This document shows positions 44,251-53,630 of a stretch of DNA of 64,000 bases, piece after piece. The stretch covers positions 4,464,001-4,528,000 of the forward strand of contig NVQB01000001.1 in NCBI GenBank assembly GCA_002319075.1. Direction: 5' to 3'. The notes beneath the pieces were generated by a model. That model did no database searches. It saw only the letters and a list, made by a program, of their open reading frames with translations, and was not told the DNA's origin. Within the stretch, counting starts at the first letter, position 1. Each line of letters opens with the position of its first letter. The position numbers were made by a program, and so were the translations under genes. The DNA is from Sphingobacteriaceae bacterium (lineage in GTDB: Bacteria > Bacteroidota > Bacteroidia > B-17B0 > Aurantibacillaceae).

Positions 44251-45399
44251 ATGCGTGTAGCCCTTATTACAGATGGTATCTGGCCTTACGTACTAGGAGG
44301 GATGCAAAAGCATTCTTATTATCTTTGTAAATATCTTGCGCAGAAACAGGTTTATGTAGACTTGTTTCATTTTAACAGCAGCAACTACGACGTTACAAAA
44401 CTTGAGTTTTTTACAGAGGAAGAAAAAAAATTTATTACTTCCTACACGGTTCCTTTTCCTGCGAGTTTTCCTTTTCCCGGACATTACCTTTACAATTCTT
44501 ACCGGCATTCGAAACTCATTTATGAGCTGGTTAAAGATAAATTAGATACTTATGATCTCCTTTACACGAAGGGATTTACCGGTTGGTACCTGATTAACCA
44601 AAAATATAAAGGGAAAATTAAAGCACCGAAGATCGCCGTTAAATTTCATGGTTATGAAATGTTTCAGAAACCCCCGGATCTTAAAATTAAACTTCAGCAT
44701 ATTTTTTTACTGAGAAATCCTGTTAGAAGCCTTTCTAAAAAAGCAGACCTTGTGTATTCTTATGGTGGAAAAATAACAGAGATCATCAAGTCAATTGGTG
44801 TTGATCCCTCTAAGATCATAGAGCTTCCTTCAGGTGTAGAAGAATCTATCTTAGCAGGCAGCATTCATCCCGTTAAAGACAAACTAAAATTTGTTTTTCT
44901 TGGTCGTTACGAAAGAAGAAAAGGCATTGAAGAATTAAATACAGCCATTCAATTACTTTTTGCATCGGCACAGCCTGTGAATGCAGAATTTCATTTTATC
45001 GGGCCTATCCCTTCTGACAAAAGACTGCAAAATTCAAATGTTGTTTATCACGGAGAAATCCGCGACAAGGCCACTCTTCAAAATTTATTGCGCAGCTCCG
45101 ACATTCTTATTTGTCCCAGCTGGGCTGAAGGTATGCCAAACGTTATTCTCGAAGCCATGGCTAACGGCCTGGCTGTTGTGGCCACAGATGTTGGTGCTAC
45201 AAATGTGTTGGTAAGCGAAGCAACCGGCTGGCTTCTTAAAAATTCAGATGCCGGTGAAATAAGATCCGTGATAGATCTTATCCTGGCCACAGACCCGTCT
45301 GTGATCTCCTCTAAAAAACAAAAAGCACTTCAGCTTATGAAAGATCACTTTACCTGGGAAAAACTTATCGAATCTTTTCAAAAAGTCTTACAGGCATAA
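44251..45399 (+). CDS. Glycosyltransferase family 4
   Basis: This 382-residue GT4 protein starts RVALITDGIWPYVLGGMQKHS, with the N-terminal Gly-rich acceptor loop, and has AVKFHGYEMFQKP in the middle. The C-terminal half contains EGMPNVILEAMANGLAVVATDVG (E-x7-E). It is outside the polysaccharide locus, 95 bp downstream of pdhB, and its 3' neighbour is a haem lipoprotein gene only 22 bp away. Role in a cell-surface glycan or glycolipid is plausible; no direct context identifies it. Confidence 0.87.
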   Translation: MRVALITDGIWPYVLGGMQKHSYYLCKYLAQKQVYVDLFHFNSSNYDVTKLEFFTEEEKKFITSYTVPFPASFPFPGHYLYNSYRHSKLIYELVKDKLDTYDLLYTKGFTGWYLINQKYKGKIKAPKIAVKFHGYEMFQKPPDLKIKLQHIFLLRNPVRSLSKKADLVYSYGGKITEIIKSIGVDPSKIIELPSGVEESILAGSIHPVKDKLKFVFLGRYERRKGIEELNTAIQLLFASAQPVNAEFHFIGPIPSDKRLQNSNVVYHGEIRDKATLQNLLRSSDILICPSWAEGMPNVILEAMANGLAVVATDVGATNVLVSEATGWLLKNSDAGEIRSVIDLILATDPSVISSKKQKALQLMKDHFTWEKLIESFQKVLQA

Positions 45400-45421
45400 G
45401 TAGATTTTTTATCTTTAGGTA

Positions 45422-45898
45422 ATGAAGTTTATTTTTCCTTTCCTCATAGTGCTTATGGCATTGATTTGTTGTACAAAAGATCAGGGTAAAAACCCTTCTC
45501 TGGCTTATACTGATTACGCCTTGCTGGATAGCTGTAAACAAAACAGGCATTACTATTATAAGGATGATGCCACCACTTTGTTGTCTGGAGCGCATGGCCC
45601 GCATGGCACTTTTAAATTACGCTTTAATACCATCGCCTACAGGGCGCTTACAGATAAAGGTACTTTGCCTGTAGGAAATGTTTTTCCGGATGGTTCGCTG
45701 ATCATAAAAGATATTTATTCAGGGGGGGCTTTGAACCTTTACGCGCTCATGTATAAAAGATCAGGAACCTGGTTGTGGGCCGAAATAGAGCCAGGAGGCA
45801 ACATCCATCACAGTATTAATTCAGCAGAAAGTATTTGCACAGGGTGCCATAGTCAATCCGGCAACAGAGATCTTGCAGTCAGCTTTAATTTTTATTGA
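45422..45898 (+). CDS. Cytochrome P460-like haem c lipoprotein
   Basis: This 158-residue lipoprotein has a lipobox around LICC (Cys16 or Cys17). The mature part resembles the cytochrome P460 fold: YYYKDDAT, NVFPDGSLIIKDIY, LYALMYKRSGTWLWAEIEPGG, and a haem c attachment motif CTGCH at 139-143 followed by SQSGNRDLAVSF, close to the CxxCHxxxxxxD of P460. P460 proteins act on hydroxylamine or as soluble haem oxidases in nitrifiers and methane oxidisers. In heterotrophic Bacteroidota related proteins are of unknown role. Whether the special Lys or Cys cross-link is present cannot be judged by eye. A TATCTTTA box (45410-45417) lies four bases before the start. Confidence 0.72.
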   Translation: MKFIFPFLIVLMALICCTKDQGKNPSLAYTDYALLDSCKQNRHYYYKDDATTLLSGAHGPHGTFKLRFNTIAYRALTDKGTLPVGNVFPDGSLIIKDIYSGGALNLYALMYKRSGTWLWAEIEPGGNIHHSINSAESICTGCHSQSGNRDLAVSFNFY

Positions 45899-45916
45899 TC
45901 TTAAGAGTTTAGGAAA

Positions 45917-47800
45917 TTAGTCCATCACTAATTTTCCTGATCCTGAGCTTTTGGAGCGCGTTTTAAGTTGGTAATAATAAATTCCCCGCACCAAATTCGG
46001 CTTCACTTTTGTAGATTCATTTGCCAGCAATTCAGAATAAACCATCTGTCCGAGTGCATTAAACACTGTAAATTCGGAGTTCAAGTCTGCCTCGTTTATG
46101 CGGATGGTAAATTCTCCGTTGGCAGGATTAGGGAAAAGCGAATACTCAACAGCGTTGCTTGTTTTATCCATAGCAGTGCAAGCAAGCACCGTTTCGGTAA
46201 AGACTGCAGAGTACCTGCATCCTTTTGAATCTGCTGTTAAAACAGTGTAAGTGGTGCTAATGGAGGGAGCAATAACGTTGTATGACAGTATAGAAGTGTT
46301 GTTTAACCACAAATAATTAGTAGATCCTACAACCGTTAAAGAAGTAGATTCGCCAGCGCAAATAACACTATCGCGTGCCGTGATAGTCATGGTGATAGGA
46401 CTGATAAAACAATTTGTGTATTTCCATAAATCATTCAGATCGCCTGCACTACCTGAAGAGGTATACCCATAACCTCCAAAAAAGTATAGATCATTTTGCG
46501 AATCAATCCATCCTGCGTGAATACTTCTTGCCCCTGGATTGTTTGTGAACGCTGCTACGTTTTGCGTTCCATAGTTTGCTAATTGATTTAAAATTGCGCT
46601 GCCTTTGGTCCATATCCATTCACCTGTGTTTAGATTGTATCTCCAGAGATCATTCAGTGACCCCGCAGTTGTACCCGAAATAGGAAAGCCTTCTCCGGCA
46701 AATAACCAGAGGTTTCCTACCGCATCTTTCCAGCTGATGGCACCTGAGCGTGAACCAGGCATATTTGTGCTGCTGCTGATGCCTTGTGTGCCATATAAGC
46801 CCAGTTGTGAATTTGTATTTGTTCCGCCCACCCATGTCCATTGATTAGTTGCCATGTTGTATTTCCAAAGATCGTTTAATAAGGCGGAAGCGGATGTAGT
46901 AGTGGCATCCCAGCCATCCCCGCCAAACATCCAGAAATTTCCTGAACCATCCACCCATCCGCATGCGGACATACGGCTGCCCGGATTATTAGATATAGCG
47001 GTGGTTCCCAGCGTTCCGTAATTGCCATTTAAATTGAGTGTGGTGCTGCCTTTCATCCAGGTCCAGGCATTTGTACTTATATCGTATTGCCAAACATCGC
47101 TGATGTGCCCGGTACTGAGCGACGAAGTTGTAGTGCCTAAACCAGAAGATACCCAGAGATTACCATTGGGGCCTACCCAGCTTAGGGCACCCATTCTTCC
47201 GCCTGGAGTGTTTGTATTAGAGCCAATGCCAATTGTGCCATAAGTGCCGGGAGAATAAGCAACGGTGCTTCCGTTGGCATAAGTCCATTCGTTTGTGTTG
47301 GGATTGTATTTCCAGAGATCATTTAAATAGCCAATTCCCGCTGAGGAGTGTCCATATCCTCCAAAAAGCCAAAGGTTGCCTGAAACGTCTACCCATGTGG
47401 CGCAAGAACTTCTTCCACCTGGTTTAGCTGTTGCGGTAGAAACTCCCAGGGGACCGTAATCGGACAGTTGTGCAACAAAGTCGCTGCCTTTCATATAAGT
47501 CCATTGATTGGTAGTGACGCTGTATTTCCAAAGATCGCTTAAGAGGCCATAGTTTCCAATGTAGTCATACCCGTCTCCACCAAATAACCAGAAGTTTCCA
47601 CTGGCATCGGTCCATGTTACAGCGCCATCACGCGCTCCCGGACTAGTAGTTGATTGTGGAACTCCCATTTGGCCGTAGTGACCATTTTGCCCTGTAAGAT
47701 TACTTCCTTTAATCCAGGTAAAATCCTGGGCAAACGAGCTATTAAAAATTAAGAAAAAAGCGCAAAAAGCACTTAGTTTTTTAAGTAATGTTTTAGTCAT
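45917..47800 (-). CDS. T9SS-secreted kelch-repeat protein
   Basis: This 627-residue protein has a signal peptide (about 1-24, ending SSFAQ). Six kelch-type repeats of about 70 residues follow, each built from GxRxxxxxWxDxxGNxWLFGGxG, then LNDLWKYxxxTNxWTWMKGS, forming a six- or seven-bladed propeller of the galactose oxidase kind. After the propeller lie one Ig-like domain (VICAGESTSLTVVGSTNYLW) and a C-terminal T9SS sorting domain (LFPNPANGEFTIRI, VFNALGQMV, LVRGIYYYQL). Propellers of this sort usually bind proteins or glycans rather than catalyse. Some blade motifs are near-identical, which suggests recent internal expansion. Confidence 0.85.
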   Translation of the reverse strand: MTKTLLKKLSAFCAFFLIFNSSFAQDFTWIKGSNLTGQNGHYGQMGVPQSTTSPGARDGAVTWTDASGNFWLFGGDGYDYIGNYGLLSDLWKYSVTTNQWTYMKGSDFVAQLSDYGPLGVSTATAKPGGRSSCATWVDVSGNLWLFGGYGHSSAGIGYLNDLWKYNPNTNEWTYANGSTVAYSPGTYGTIGIGSNTNTPGGRMGALSWVGPNGNLWVSSGLGTTTSSLSTGHISDVWQYDISTNAWTWMKGSTTLNLNGNYGTLGTTAISNNPGSRMSACGWVDGSGNFWMFGGDGWDATTTSASALLNDLWKYNMATNQWTWVGGTNTNSQLGLYGTQGISSSTNMPGSRSGAISWKDAVGNLWLFAGEGFPISGTTAGSLNDLWRYNLNTGEWIWTKGSAILNQLANYGTQNVAAFTNNPGARSIHAGWIDSQNDLYFFGGYGYTSSGSAGDLNDLWKYTNCFISPITMTITARDSVICAGESTSLTVVGSTNYLWLNNTSILSYNVIAPSISTTYTVLTADSKGCRYSAVFTETVLACTAMDKTSNAVEYSLFPNPANGEFTIRINEADLNSEFTVFNALGQMVYSELLANESTKVKPNLVRGIYYYQLKTRSKSSGSGKLVMD

Positions 47801-48117
47801 AAGTGGAGATTGATTGTATTACGAATGTAAACAAAATCAGCAATAAATCTAAAAAAATAAGGGCTGAAAGTCTTAATAATTGGCTGTTTTAAGCAATATG
47901 TAGTTTTGAAGAAAACTTCATCAGTGTTTTTTGACCATTGGTCTAAAATGGATGCTTTTTTTCATAAAAAGACAAACCCGATTTTAGAAAAGGGAGTTCG
48001 GTTAATTTTTTTCCACTGTTAATTTCGGCAGGGAAGAAAAAATAAAGTTTAATTTTAAGGAAGACCCAACCCCAATGCCCTGTTAAGTGTTTATTAGTAA
48101 AAAGCCTGTTGTAACTT
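47801..48117. other. Intergenic region before the sigma-factor operon
   Basis: The 317 bp between the kelch gene and the divergent ECF sigma gene are A/T-rich and contain no ORF worth calling. I see no clear TAnnTTTG box on the plus strand. If the sigma factor regulates itself, a novel promoter motif may lie here, close upstream of 48118. Confidence 0.4.
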
Positions 48118-48672
48118 ATGGAGATTCATCCAGACCTGATTGCACGTTGTGCAAACGGCGATAGAAAGGCAGAAAATGAATTGTACAAGAATTTGTATGG
48201 TTTTCTCATGAGCATATGCAGGCGTTACATCCGCCAGGAAGAAAAAGCACGGGAAGTGTTGAATATTGGATTTTGCAGAGTGCTTTTAAACATTGGCAAG
48301 TATAAGCCGGTGGCGCCTTTTCAGTATTGGGCAAGAAGAATCATGGTAAATGTGCTTATTAACGAACATAAGAAGGAAAAACTGCACTACGGAAATTATA
48401 TGTATGTGGAAACTTTGCATGATGACGAAAAATATTCGGAAATAAATAATGCCATAGAAAAATTTAATGTGAATCGCATAGCGCTGATGATAGAAAAATT
48501 ACCCGCTGCCACCCGCCAGGTTTTTAATCTTTTTATTGTGGATGGGTATTCGCATCACGAAATATCAGAAATGTTGGATATCTCCGAAGGAACGTCCAAA
48601 TGGCATTTGAATGCGGCCAGGGAAAAATTAAAAGGAATGCTCGCTGAAAAAAAAATTAAACTAGAAATTTAA
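48118..48672 (+). CDS. ECF-type RNA polymerase sigma factor
   Basis: This 184-residue sigma-70 family protein is of the extracytoplasmic function (ECF) class. Region 2 runs about 20-85 (ELYKNLYGFLMSICRRYI, EVLNIGFCRVLLNIG, WARRIMVNVLINEHKK) and region 4 about 118-180 (IEKLPAATRQVFNLFIVDGYSHHEISEML, GTSKWHLNAAREKLK). It would direct RNA polymerase to its own regulon, probably including this operon. It starts an operon: the next gene begins two bases after its stop and encodes a membrane protein with an N-terminal cytoplasmic segment of the kind that holds ECF sigma factors. Confidence 0.92.
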   Translation: MEIHPDLIARCANGDRKAENELYKNLYGFLMSICRRYIRQEEKAREVLNIGFCRVLLNIGKYKPVAPFQYWARRIMVNVLINEHKKEKLHYGNYMYVETLHDDEKYSEINNAIEKFNVNRIALMIEKLPAATRQVFNLFIVDGYSHHEISEMLDISEGTSKWHLNAAREKLKGMLAEKKIKLEI

Positions 48673-48673
48673 A

Positions 48674-50239
48674 ATGAAGCAGGAAGATAAATTAAAGAAA
48701 ACTCTTCGTGAGTATTATGATAACCAGGAGGCATCTTTCTCAGAGAATGAGTGGGAGCGTGCCAGTGCTCATCTTGACCAGCAAAGAAAAAATGGCAGGA
48801 GGAGAAAACTGGCATTCATTTTAGTATTCCTGCTTGGTATTTCTGTTACACTTTTTAAAATTCTGACTCCCCAGGATACGCCCAAACATTTGGCAACAGG
48901 CATTTCCCGGCAGGGAGCACAAAATAGTCTTGAAGAACATGAGGTAGTTGTCGCCGAGCTTCCTCAGCCGAAAATGGCCGACTCAAAAAAAAGAAACAAA
49001 ATCAAAATTGTTGAACCTAAAGAAAATAATTTAAAAAAGAAGAGCTCCGTATTTTTTAATACACCTGTGGAAACTAAAACTACAGAGGCCAGTTCTGGAC
49101 AAGAAACAGGCCTGGTAAAATCCCCGGCTTCAACTAATAAAGTTGAAAAACAAATTCCTGGAATAGAAAATTATCCTGAACGAAAAGTCGAGCCGGCTAA
49201 AGAAGCCGCAACGCCTGAACCCGGATTAATACAAGAGAATGATGACGATCTGGTAGAGGCGAACTCAGGATCAGCAGTGAAGACAGAAGAACAGTCTGAT
49301 GCTGGTTCTGAAGCGAAAAGCAGCGCCACTAACAAGAGCAACTCTGCTAGCGTTGAGAATGTGAATAATGAAGAGCAAGAGAAAACCACTCAAGCAGAAA
49401 AACAAGAAGAACACATAAAAGGGGAATCGCAAAGCAGCCTGGTGGCGGAACAAAAACAGAATATAGGTGAAAATAACCATGTAGTCGCTGCAAATGAAGA
49501 AAAACTTCAACCCAATTCTACAGATGCTTCTTCTGTTGCTATTGCTGATTCAGAATCATCAGCTGAGATGGCATTTGCAGATACACTCTTGCCTTCGTAC
49601 GTTCCTCTTTCGGGCGAAGGACTGTTTTACGAACTTGGTGCCGTTGGTTACTATGGTTGGAAAGGGGCTAAACAACGCGATGCGCGCAGTGTTTCTCCTT
49701 TAACAGGAATTAATTATATGAATCGTCTTGGTAAAAAATCTGCTCTGTCTTTTGGTGTTCAGTATTTACAAGTTGGAAATTTAAGCAGCAGCAGTAAGAT
49801 GTCCCGCGTATCGACTTACAAATATGGAGAGCAAAGTAAGGTGACAGTAGTTACTCCAACAACCTTACATTATCTCGTGGCACCTTTACGCTTCCATTAT
49901 TTTGTGGATCAGAAAAATGCTTTTGGTGGCGGGGTTAATTTCGCTTATCTCTTAACTGTAGTTTCTAAGGTAACTACTTATGATGAAAAACCAGGAGTAA
50001 AGGAAAATTACAGCACTGTGAAACTAAGCGGCTATACAGATGGATTCTCCTGGTACGACAGCCAGGTTGCGGTCTTTTACAGAAGAAAATTCTTAAACTC
50101 GCTAGCGTTGCAAGCTGAGGTTCTTGTGGGACTTACGGACATTAAACAAGACGCGTTTTTTGGTGTGGATGGTAAGGAAAGAAATTCAGGACTGAAACTC
50201 TCGCTAATTTATTTTGCATTCAAAAAAGATAAAAGATGA
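48674..50239 (+). CDS. Inner-membrane anchored protein with C-terminal outer-membrane barrel-like domain (candidate anti-sigma)
   Basis: This 521-residue protein has an unusual layout. Residues 1-44 are charged and cytoplasmic, ending in RRRK, and 45-63 form one transmembrane helix (LAFILVFLLGISVTLF). Residues 66-305 are an acidic, Ser/Glu/Asn/Lys-rich low-complexity stretch, and about 315-521 form a beta-strand-rich domain resembling small outer-membrane barrels (GLFYELGAVGYYGWKG, SALSFGVQYLQV, LAPLRFHYFV-like strands, LSLIYFAFKKDKR). There is no signal peptide, so the helix probably anchors the N-terminus in the inner membrane and the linker would cross the periplasm. Placed directly after an ECF sigma factor, the cytoplasmic part is a likely anti-sigma segment. 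The stop overlaps the next gene by 4 bp. Confidence 0.72.
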   Translation: MKQEDKLKKTLREYYDNQEASFSENEWERASAHLDQQRKNGRRRKLAFILVFLLGISVTLFKILTPQDTPKHLATGISRQGAQNSLEEHEVVVAELPQPKMADSKKRNKIKIVEPKENNLKKKSSVFFNTPVETKTTEASSGQETGLVKSPASTNKVEKQIPGIENYPERKVEPAKEAATPEPGLIQENDDDLVEANSGSAVKTEEQSDAGSEAKSSATNKSNSASVENVNNEEQEKTTQAEKQEEHIKGESQSSLVAEQKQNIGENNHVVAANEEKLQPNSTDASSVAIADSESSAEMAFADTLLPSYVPLSGEGLFYELGAVGYYGWKGAKQRDARSVSPLTGINYMNRLGKKSALSFGVQYLQVGNLSSSSKMSRVSTYKYGEQSKVTVVTPTTLHYLVAPLRFHYFVDQKNAFGGGVNFAYLLTVVSKVTTYDEKPGVKENYSTVKLSGYTDGFSWYDSQVAVFYRRKFLNSLALQAEVLVGLTDIKQDAFFGVDGKERNSGLKLSLIYFAFKKDKR

Positions 50240-51345
50240 AAAACTTAAAATTGTCGGGGATATTACTTTTATGTTTGCTTGCAGCTGCCTGCGGGAAAAG
50301 AAAATACCCTGAGGAAAATGTTCAGTTAGAAAAAGAAGATATTTATGTTACAGGTTCTGTAGATGGAGAACCTGTAAATCTGAAAATAGGAGCAGACGGA
50401 TACTACTGCTATTCGTCTTATAAACAACGTACGGACAGCGTATATCTTTTTAGTGGAGAGCTTAGAAAGTTTGATTGTAATCCCTGCTCGAACGCTTTGC
50501 AGGTAGAATTATCAGATTCCAAAACACGTGCCCCGGGATCTTCTGTTGAGGTTGAATCTTCTTTTGGTAAAGGGTCACGCATTTTTATTCCGGGACTCGA
50601 GAAAATGAAAAGCATAAAGCTTGTGGCAAATTCTAATAAAGAAATTTCCGCGGTTCACTGGAATATCAGTACCGGTGCAAGTTCAGAAAGCACGGAGATG
50701 AATTGCGAATTTGGTCAGCCGGGAGTGCAAACCGTTTCTTTAACTGTGCGGACAAAAAACAATTGCGAGAGCAGGGTAGTGAATAAAATTTATGTGGATG
50801 CCAGTGGCTACTTTGCATGTGAGGTTAATGCCACTCTGATTCAAAATTTGACTTCAACATTTAAAGCCGTTATTCAGGGCGGTAAAGCGCCATATAGATT
50901 TGAGTGGAGTTTTGGCGATGGGGCAGTGAGCAGCGATAAATCTCCTGATCACACTTACCAATGGACAGGTAGTTACCCGGTAACAGTGAAGGTATGGGAT
51001 GCAGATAATCGTTTCTGTGAAACAAACTATATACACATTGCCGGAAATGATCCATCTTCGTGCTCGGCAAACATTACCTTATCTGATCTGGGCACACGTA
51101 ACCTGTTTTTAAATGGTGTTAAAATTCAGTGGAAAGATCAGGCAAACAGAGTTTTAAGATCTGATAGCATTACGCAACCCGCAGGAAGTTATTTTGAAGT
51201 TGTTGGTTCGGAGCCTTATGCAGAGAATGAAAGAGGCGAGTCGGGAAGGTTGTTGACTTTACGTTTTAATGTATTATTGTCGGGTGGCGGTCGCAAAGTT
51301 TGGTTTAAAAGTGATAATGCTGCAATAGCGGTAACTTATAAATAA
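50236..51345 (+). CDS. PKD-domain lipoprotein
   Basis: This 369-residue lipoprotein has lipobox LAAAC (Cys19). A PKD domain is visible at about 210-265 (YRFEWSFGDGAVSSDKSPDHTYQWTGSYPVTVKVWD), preceded by a beta-rich region with Cys pairs (FDCNPCSNALQVELSD, CESRVVNKIYV). It overlaps the previous gene by 4 bp and is followed 2 bp later by another PKD protein. Surface lipoproteins of this sort in Bacteroidota often face outward, so it may be a binding partner for the barrel-containing protein or for the T9SS protein. No enzymatic motif is visible. Confidence 0.8.
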   Translation: MKNLKLSGILLLCLLAAACGKRKYPEENVQLEKEDIYVTGSVDGEPVNLKIGADGYYCYSSYKQRTDSVYLFSGELRKFDCNPCSNALQVELSDSKTRAPGSSVEVESSFGKGSRIFIPGLEKMKSIKLVANSNKEISAVHWNISTGASSESTEMNCEFGQPGVQTVSLTVRTKNNCESRVVNKIYVDASGYFACEVNATLIQNLTSTFKAVIQGGKAPYRFEWSFGDGAVSSDKSPDHTYQWTGSYPVTVKVWDADNRFCETNYIHIAGNDPSSCSANITLSDLGTRNLFLNGVKIQWKDQANRVLRSDSITQPAGSYFEVVGSEPYAENERGESGRLLTLRFNVLLSGGGRKVWFKSDNAAIAVTYK

Positions 51346-51347
51346 GC

Positions 51348-53255
51348 ATGACAACAGTTTTTAAAATCATAATAGGCCTGCTTCTTGTTTTACTGTTTTT
51401 TCCGGCAGGAGCCCAGACCATTTCTATTTGCGCCGGTACCACTACCGTTATAAGCGCGCAGAATAGTCAGAATCTCACAAATGCTTCTTATTCACTGAAT
51501 CCGGGAGGACTTGTTTCTTCAAACCCTTCTTTTACTGTTTCTCCACTGGCCAGCACAGTATATACTTTGTATGTAACAGGCACGAATAGTAATTCGTTGC
51601 TTGTTACTACAATCAATAATGTATACGTACAGGTAAGTGGTGTAGCTTTCAACCTGGTTTCGCCCAACTCCTTTAGTTTGGGCTGTGGTACAAAGAGCGT
51701 TGGCATTATAAATATTGTGAATGCTCAAACAATTCCCATATCGGGTGGTCCGATTAGTTATACATTTCTGCCTCCCGGGAGTTCGTCAGTAATCCCCGGG
51801 GGACCATTGGGGTCTGTTGCAGCCCTAACTTTAACTACACCGGGTTTGTGGACTATTGTAGTAAGAGATAACACTAGTTTGTGTGAGTCGTGGAGTTCCG
51901 CAACTGTTACGCTCGATAACGCTGCACCCACAAATAGTATACAGGTGCCTAACAACGTGCTCAGTTGTGCAGTGCCGACGGTAACGCTCAGTACAAATGC
52001 AGTTTCGGGAGTTTCTTGTTATTGGCTCACAAGTAATGGTTCCGGACCTGTTTACGGAAACAGTCTGAATGCATCTGTTAACCTCGCAGCGCCCAGCCAG
52101 AGTATTTTAGGCACTTATACTTTAGTAGCAACCAAAACTAACAATACCTGTGAGTTCATGTCCTCAACACTCATTTACCAGAACATTTACAAACCTAATG
52201 CTGTGATTTATGCTCCCAATTTTAGTTTTTGCACACCTACGGTTGTATTAACTAATCAAAGTACAAGTGCTATTCCTCCGGGAATATTTCCCAAAAATTT
52301 GCCTGTAATTGTTCAACAGTGGCAGGGTCCGGCAGGCTCCGGCTCATCCACTACGGTGTTTGTGGCAAACACTTCAGGAACCTACACCATGGTTGTAGAA
52401 GATTCCAATAACGGCTGCATAAATGTTGCAACTGTGAGTGTCGTTCTTGGAGCTTCACCTGCCTTCGTTCATACTATTACGAGTGGTCAGGCCACATTTA
52501 ACGATGTCTCTATGAGTTCGAGTGTAAACGCTTCTTATTTCTGGGATTTCGGTGACGGGACAAGTTCTACCTTTCAAAACCCGACTCACACGTATTTAAA
52601 CACAGGAGCTTACCTGGTGAAGTTTAAAATCACGAACAGCATGTTGATGTGTTCTGACAGTGTAATTCAGTCGGTAAATATATCTGGTATTGCCTGCACA
52701 GCGAATTCTAATTTCTCATTGGTGCCAACAGCTACCGCGCAGGTATGGAATGTTATTCCCACATATCCCTGGAATGTAAGTGCTGCCACCTGGAGCTGGG
52801 GAGATGGATCAAGTTCAAACACGCTTTATACTTCGCACCAATACGCAGCAGCAGGTATGTACAGTATTTGCCTGACGGTAACAGTCTCCTGTGGTGATGT
52901 GTCTACCAGTTGCACCTCCTACAGTGTTTACAGAACTACAGAGGAAGCGAAAATTGTTTTTATAAACGTAATGAAGCCAGGCCTGGTGGCATGGCTGAGC
53001 GAAACCAGACAAGAAGCTCTTTCGTGGAGCATAGCGCCCAATCCGAATGCCGGTGAATTTACTTTGTTCAATAAGGGTGACGCGTCAGATGCTGCTCGGA
53101 TTTTTATTACAGATCTTACAGGCAGAGTGGTTTATGCTGAAAGAAACTTGCAGTTTAATTCTCTGATCAAAACCGGGCTTCCGCAAGGTGTTTATCTTGT
53201 AACACTCGAAACCCAGCAGGCCAGGGCAGTGAAGCGCATCGTTATCCTGCACTAA
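51348..53255 (+). CDS. T9SS-secreted PKD-domain surface protein
   Basis: This 635-residue protein starts with a signal peptide (about 1-24, FFPAGAQT). Several beta-rich Ig-like units follow, then two PKD domains, the first at about 385-445 (SYFWDFGDGTSSTFQNPTHTYLNTG) and the second at about 465-530 (ATWSWGDGSSSNTLYTSHQYAAAG). The C-terminus is a type A T9SS sorting domain (APNPNAGEFTLFNKG, ITDLTGRVVYAE, LPQGVYLVTL, RIVILH). It is the last gene of the sigma-factor operon, so the likely target or sensor of the system is a cell-surface PKD protein secreted by type IX export. Exact ligand unknown. Confidence 0.85.
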   Translation: MTTVFKIIIGLLLVLLFFPAGAQTISICAGTTTVISAQNSQNLTNASYSLNPGGLVSSNPSFTVSPLASTVYTLYVTGTNSNSLLVTTINNVYVQVSGVAFNLVSPNSFSLGCGTKSVGIINIVNAQTIPISGGPISYTFLPPGSSSVIPGGPLGSVAALTLTTPGLWTIVVRDNTSLCESWSSATVTLDNAAPTNSIQVPNNVLSCAVPTVTLSTNAVSGVSCYWLTSNGSGPVYGNSLNASVNLAAPSQSILGTYTLVATKTNNTCEFMSSTLIYQNIYKPNAVIYAPNFSFCTPTVVLTNQSTSAIPPGIFPKNLPVIVQQWQGPAGSGSSTTVFVANTSGTYTMVVEDSNNGCINVATVSVVLGASPAFVHTITSGQATFNDVSMSSSVNASYFWDFGDGTSSTFQNPTHTYLNTGAYLVKFKITNSMLMCSDSVIQSVNISGIACTANSNFSLVPTATAQVWNVIPTYPWNVSAATWSWGDGSSSNTLYTSHQYAAAGMYSICLTVTVSCGDVSTSCTSYSVYRTTEEAKIVFINVMKPGLVAWLSETRQEALSWSIAPNPNAGEFTLFNKGDASDAARIFITDLTGRVVYAERNLQFNSLIKTGLPQGVYLVTLETQQARAVKRIVILH

Positions 53256-53630
53256 GAGCAGTGTTAAGACTCCTGTGCAGCAGTGACAAGATCGTTCCCC
53301 AAAAACTGCACCTTTCCCTTTTTTGAGGCTTGCCCTGCGCGTTTGGCCATCCTTTAGTCCTGCTCAGGAGTTATAAAGGGCGCCTGAACGGGAGTGAGGT
53401 CGCCTGAGAGACTTGTTTATCACCTGGTATGGCAAAGCTGTTAACATAATACCCCTGCCTTTAGATCGTCTTGCATGTGCAGAGTACCGGGGCAGGTGGT
53501 TTCACGTGGATGTGTTAAAGGTACCAGGCAGGATACTGGTATTATAGAGGCAATATCCTGCTAATGTACTGCTATCTGGTATTTTGAGGGTTCAGGGCTA
53601 ATTGCTATCTTTAGTCTACTTTTTAAGCTC
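53256..53630. other. GC-richer structured intergenic region
   Basis: The 375 bp after the operon contain no ORF but several inverted repeats: ACTCCTG (about 53269) with CAGGAGT (about 53366), a perfect 8-bp pair GCAGGATA/TATCCTGC at 53528-53561, and CCTGCC/GGCAGG arms further left. Base composition is visibly more GC-rich than the surrounding sequence. It could hold a noncoding RNA or the remains of an inserted element. No homology can be claimed from sequence alone. Confidence 0.35.
53583..53613 (+). promoter_or_regulatory. Promoter of the conserved hypothetical at 53631
   Basis: TTTG at 53583-53586, a 19-bp spacer and TATCTTTA at 53606-53613. Only the last G of TAnnTTTG is missing. The start codon lies 18 bases downstream, giving a very short leader. 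Confidence 0.5.
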
